From contig OY282371.1 of assembly GCA_958295715.1 (NCBI GenBank), positions 710,133-774,132 on the forward strand: a stretch of DNA of 64,000 nt, read 5' to 3'. This document shows, in pieces, positions 61,334 to 64,000 of this stretch. Made by a program: the position numbers and the translations under genes. The first letter of the stretch is position 1. The number at the start of each line of letters is the position of its first letter. Source of the DNA: an uncultured Dehalococcoidia bacterium (lineage in GTDB: Bacteria > Chloroflexota > Dehalococcoidia > Lucifugimonadales > GCA-2712585). The notes under the pieces are model-generated. The model had not been told where the DNA came from. It ran no database searches and saw only the letters and a program-made list of their open reading frames with translations.

Positions 61334-61711
61334 ATGACCACCGTTCTCGACCACACCATAGTCCCCGCCCACGACCAGGACGCCGCGGCCGAGTGGTATT
61401 GCCGCATCCTCGGCTTCGACAACCTTGGCAGGATGGGTCCCTTCTCAGCCGCCCGGGTCAACGACACCCTCGTCTTTGACTTCCGCGCCTCCGAAGACTT
61501 CCAGTCGGCCCACTACGCCTTCGCCATGGAGCCGGAGGAGTTTGAGGCCGCCTTCCGGCGCATTAAGGACGAGGCCATAACCTACGGAGACAGCCCCTTC
61601 GACATGGAAAACATGAAGGGGCCGGGAATGACCACCGGCGCCAAGGGCAAGGGAAAGGCCGTCTACTTCAGAGACCCCAGCGGTCACGTGCTGGAGATAA
61701 AGACCTATTAG
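61334..61711 (+). CDS. VOC (glyoxalase-fold) protein
   Basis: 125 residues: LDHTIVPAHDQDAAAEWYCRILGFDN, HYAFAMEPEEFEAAFRRIKDEAITYGD and YFRDPSGHVLEIKTY, the standard VOC pattern with terminal Glu ligand. AGAGGTGA precedes ATG 61334; a GTG three codons earlier is possible. Confidence 0.88.
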   Translation: MTTVLDHTIVPAHDQDAAAEWYCRILGFDNLGRMGPFSAARVNDTLVFDFRASEDFQSAHYAFAMEPEEFEAAFRRIKDEAITYGDSPFDMENMKGPGMTTGAKGKGKAVYFRDPSGHVLEIKTY

Positions 61712-61793
61712 GAGAACATCGCCTTCCTTGCCCGGCTCCTCAACGCGCTTAGAAGAGACCCCGGTTAAACCCCCTCGCCGCGCCCCGGCGGAA

Positions 61794-61942
61794 GGGGGCG
61801 TCCCGGCGCGCCGCGAGCATCCCCAAGCCGGGCAGATAGGCCGGCGTTGGTATGGGGGCGCCCCGCCGCGCCGCGAGCATCCTTGGCCTGAGCCAATGTC
61901 GCGTCGTCTAGCGCGGGGCGTACCGTTGCGCCGCGAACATCC
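61794..61942 (+). repeat. Three 28-29 bp repeats at exact 60-bp period
   Basis: GGGGCG, four to six variable bases, then GCGCCGCGAGCATCC at 61794-61822, 61854-61882 and 61914-61942. The intervening 31 bases are not conserved. In one frame the units read GVPARREHP, GAPPRREHP and GVPLRREHP. Confidence 0.7.
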
Positions 61943-61993
61943 CGCCCTCTCCTCTAGCCGCGCCGCAACCCCCCTTGGCAGGCCCTCTCTGCC

Positions 61994-63295
61994 TTGTTAG
62001 CCGCCTGGGCCCTGTCCCGCGCGCGCCGCGTCTTCTACGGATGGTGGGTAGTTCTGGCCGGCACCGTAAGCGTCGCCATCAGCGGCGGGATGTTCATGCA
62101 CGGTTTCCAGTTCTACTTCGAGCCGATGCGCCAGCAGTTCGGTTGGAGCCGCACCCTCCTATCCGGCGCCTACTCCCTGTCCAGGGTGGAGAGCGGGTTC
62201 CTTGGCCCCCTGGGTGGATACCTTGTCGAGCGGTTCGGCTCCAGAATCGTAATGGCCGCGGGATTCATCATACTGGCCCTCGGCCTCGTCATCCTCAGCC
62301 GGACCGGGTCCGTTCCCACCTTCTACATCGCCTTCCTGATACTCTCCGTCGGCTCAGGCCTTGCCGCCTGGACCCCGGTGGTCCCGGCCATCAACAACTG
62401 GTTCCGGCGCAAACGCGCCCGCGCCCTTAGCATTATGATGGTGGGCATGGGGCTTGGCGGCGTTGTCGTGGCCCCCGGGGTGGCCTTCTTCATCACCGCC
62501 TTCGGTTGGGAAAAGACCGCCCTGGGCTGTGGGATATTCGCCGCCGCCGTCGGAATCCCCCTCTCCATAGTCATGCGATACAGCCCCGAACCTTACGGAT
62601 ACCTACCCGACGGGGCCCAGCCCGCCACCGACCCGTCCCAAGGAGGCCCATCCAGGAGGGTCCCCCGGCCGTACTCGAGCCAGGAGGTCGACTTCACCGT
62701 TGGGGAGGCCCTCCGCACGCCGGCCTTCTGGCTCCTGTCCATCGGCCACTCCATATCCCTGCTGGTCATATCCTCCCTTGGACTCCACCTGGTGCCCTTC
62801 CTCGAAACCGACCTCAACTTCTCCGGCGTCTCGGCGGCCCAGGCCGTCATGGTGGTCAGCGGCTCCACCATGCTGGCCCAGCCCCTTGGCGGCTTGCTGG
62901 GAGACCGCTTCCCCAAGCAGTACATAGCGGCGGGAACCATCATCGGCCACGCCCTGGCCCTGTTCCTGCTGGCCACCGCCGACGGCTTCCCCCAGGTGAT
63001 GCTCGCCTCCGCCCTCCAGGGGATTTCCTGGGGAGTCCGGGGCCCCGTCCTCTCGGCCATGCGAGGCGACTATTTCGGCAGGAAGCATTTCCCAGTCATC
63101 CAAGGCTACTCCCACGTAGTGCTCATGGGCGGGCAGATAGTGGGGCCTCTCCTCATGGGCTACATGGCGGACAACTACAGCTACAGCGCGGGGTTCAAGA
63201 TTATCGCCGCCATCACCACCGTGGGATTCTTCCTATTCCTGTTCCTGAGGAGCCCCCAACCCCCCGTGCGAGGCGCCGCGGCCGTTGGCGGCTGA
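61994..63295 (+). CDS. MFS transporter, OFA/monocarboxylate-like, second copy
   Basis: 433 residues, starting at TTG. VFYGWWVVLAGTVSVAISGGMFMHGFQFYFEPMRQQFGWSRTLLSGAYSLSRVESG at TM1-TM2, VERFGSRIVMAAG loop and RKRARALSIMMVGMGLGG match the gene at 26159-27466. Probable importer of organic acids. Confidence 0.87.
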   Translation: MLAAWALSRARRVFYGWWVVLAGTVSVAISGGMFMHGFQFYFEPMRQQFGWSRTLLSGAYSLSRVESGFLGPLGGYLVERFGSRIVMAAGFIILALGLVILSRTGSVPTFYIAFLILSVGSGLAAWTPVVPAINNWFRRKRARALSIMMVGMGLGGVVVAPGVAFFITAFGWEKTALGCGIFAAAVGIPLSIVMRYSPEPYGYLPDGAQPATDPSQGGPSRRVPRPYSSQEVDFTVGEALRTPAFWLLSIGHSISLLVISSLGLHLVPFLETDLNFSGVSAAQAVMVVSGSTMLAQPLGGLLGDRFPKQYIAAGTIIGHALALFLLATADGFPQVMLASALQGISWGVRGPVLSAMRGDYFGRKHFPVIQGYSHVVLMGGQIVGPLLMGYMADNYSYSAGFKIIAAITTVGFFLFLFLRSPQPPVRGAAAVGG

Positions 63296-63338
63296 ACTAC
63301 CTAATCCACTACAATGAATCGAAGAAAGCGGGTGAAGA

Positions 63339-64000
63339 ATGACCGGTAGGAAGTCCTATGAGCGAGGGATGGTGGTGGTGGCTCACGCCGACGACGCCGA
63401 GTTCGGCTGCTCCGGCACGGTGGCGTCCTGGTGCCGCCAGGGTATGGAGGTGGTGTACGTGATTTGCACCGACGGCAGCAAGGGGACGAGCGACCCTTCC
63501 ATCACCTCCCAGGAGCTTGTTCAGATACGCAAACGGGAGCAGGAAGCGGCGGCCCGGGTCCTTGGCGTTAAGACCGTCGTGTTCCTCGGATACGAAGACT
63601 CCATGCTTGAGCCCACCCTGGCCCTGCGAAGGGATATTGCCAGGGAGATACGCCGCCACCGGCCCGACGTTGTTATCTGCCCCTCTCCCACGAGGAACCT
63701 CTCCCACCAGGGTTATATCGGACACCCCGACCACATAGCCGCCGGGGAGGCGGCGCTGTCAGCCGTCTTTCCCGCCGCCCGCGACCGCCTGACCTTCCCG
63801 GAACTGCTGGCGGAGGGGCTGGAACCCCACAAGGTCAGGGAGGTCCTGATTTCCGACCGCGACAACGCCGACACCTGGATAGACGTTTCCGACACCATCG
63901 AGACGGCCATAGAGGCCCTGCAACAGCACGTAAGCCAGGTGGGCGGCTGGGACGTGGCCAAGGGAATGCGGCAGTGGCGCGCCAACACGGGAAAGCCCAA
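63339..64000 (+). CDS. PIG-L family deacetylase (LmbE-like), cut by window edge
   Basis: 220 residues visible, open to the right edge. VVAHADDAEFGCSGT holds the H-x-D-D zinc/catalytic motif and GYIGHPDHIAAGEA the second H-P-D-H motif. The family removes N-acetyl groups from sugars such as GlcNAc conjugates or mycothiol/bacillithiol precursors. The sequence reads intact up to the edge; the C-terminal end is outside the window. Confidence 0.92.
   Translation, partial: MTGRKSYERGMVVVAHADDAEFGCSGTVASWCRQGMEVVYVICTDGSKGTSDPSITSQELVQIRKREQEAAARVLGVKTVVFLGYEDSMLEPTLALRRDIAREIRRHRPDVVICPSPTRNLSHQGYIGHPDHIAAGEAALSAVFPAARDRLTFPELLAEGLEPHKVREVLISDRDNADTWIDVSDTIETAIEALQQHVSQVGGWDVAKGMRQWRANTGKP

Noticed and set aside
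61728-62000. 90-codon plus-strand frame with GVPxRREHP repeats
   Set aside because: Reads through a 60-bp periodic intergenic repeat; no ribosome-binding site and no family resemblance. Kept only as a repeat.

Overview
The window looks like a high-GC chromosome segment from an uncultured Chloroflexota bacterium, probably of the Dehalococcoidia/SAR202 type. The basis is gene content: UbiD/UbiA/UbiX/UbiE quinone genes, many CaiB-type CoA transferases, SDRs, YtcJ-like amidohydrolases, MaoC hydratases and OFA-like MFS carriers, plus dispersed palindromic VIPAKAGIH-type intergenic repeats. Lineage is inferred from gene content only.

Layout. 1-5.2 kb is accessory: the N-terminus of a probable RapA/SNF2-type helicase (minus strand, cut by the left edge), a polytopic membrane protein, and a two-gene Pycsar antiphage cassette (PycTM effector and PycC cyclase) between two 105-bp near-identical direct repeats, one of which is the 3' end of a DUF1801 gene. 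5.0-11 kb is housekeeping: tRNA-Ile, IscA and YgfZ Fe-S proteins, a minus-strand fatty-acid block (MaoC-like, MaoC, PlsX, FabG) and two tandem SDRs. 11-16.2 kb: dispersed repeats, a small zinc-ribbon protein, then UbiD-UbiA-UbiX-UbiE for menaquinone, and a 47-aa zinc ribbon. 16.3-27.5 kb is a catabolic region: amidohydrolase, then an operon-like run from a good sigma-70-type promoter (FMN alpha-hydroxyacid oxidase, small protein, two double-hotdog MaoC proteins, ornithine cyclodeaminase homologue, two CoA transferases), a stand-alone Lrp/AsnC RAM domain and an MFS carrier. 27.5-34 kb is a surface-polysaccharide block: O-antigen ligase/polymerase-like protein, GT4 glycosyltransferase, initiating sugar-phosphate transferase and a fused ATP sulfurylase/APS kinase.

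34-50 kb is the main accessory island. It holds a Zn-finger protein and a membrane protein, then a tight four-gene plus-strand operon (unknown protein, a probable P-loop-less BrxD-related protein, a BrxD-like ATPase, an SNF2 helicase) that I cannot assign to a named defence system. Immediately after it comes a 25-repeat CRISPR array and a minus-strand type I-G (former I-U) effector operon, cas3-csx17-csb1-csb2. No cas1, cas2 or cas4 is present. The crRNA strand reads in the same direction as the cas genes. The four-gene operon carries scars of duplication: a fragment of its own helicase gene lies upstream between two copies of its promoter region.

50-64 kb returns to core or semi-core genes: a low-complexity lipoprotein beside an OmpR/HK two-component system, four more tRNAs (Val, Arg, Leu, Val), amidohydrolase, ankyrin lipoprotein, a tandem-domain protein with FDCFDxxPHYHY motifs, DinB-like protein, MFS carriers, two VOC proteins and a PIG-L deacetylase cut by the right edge.
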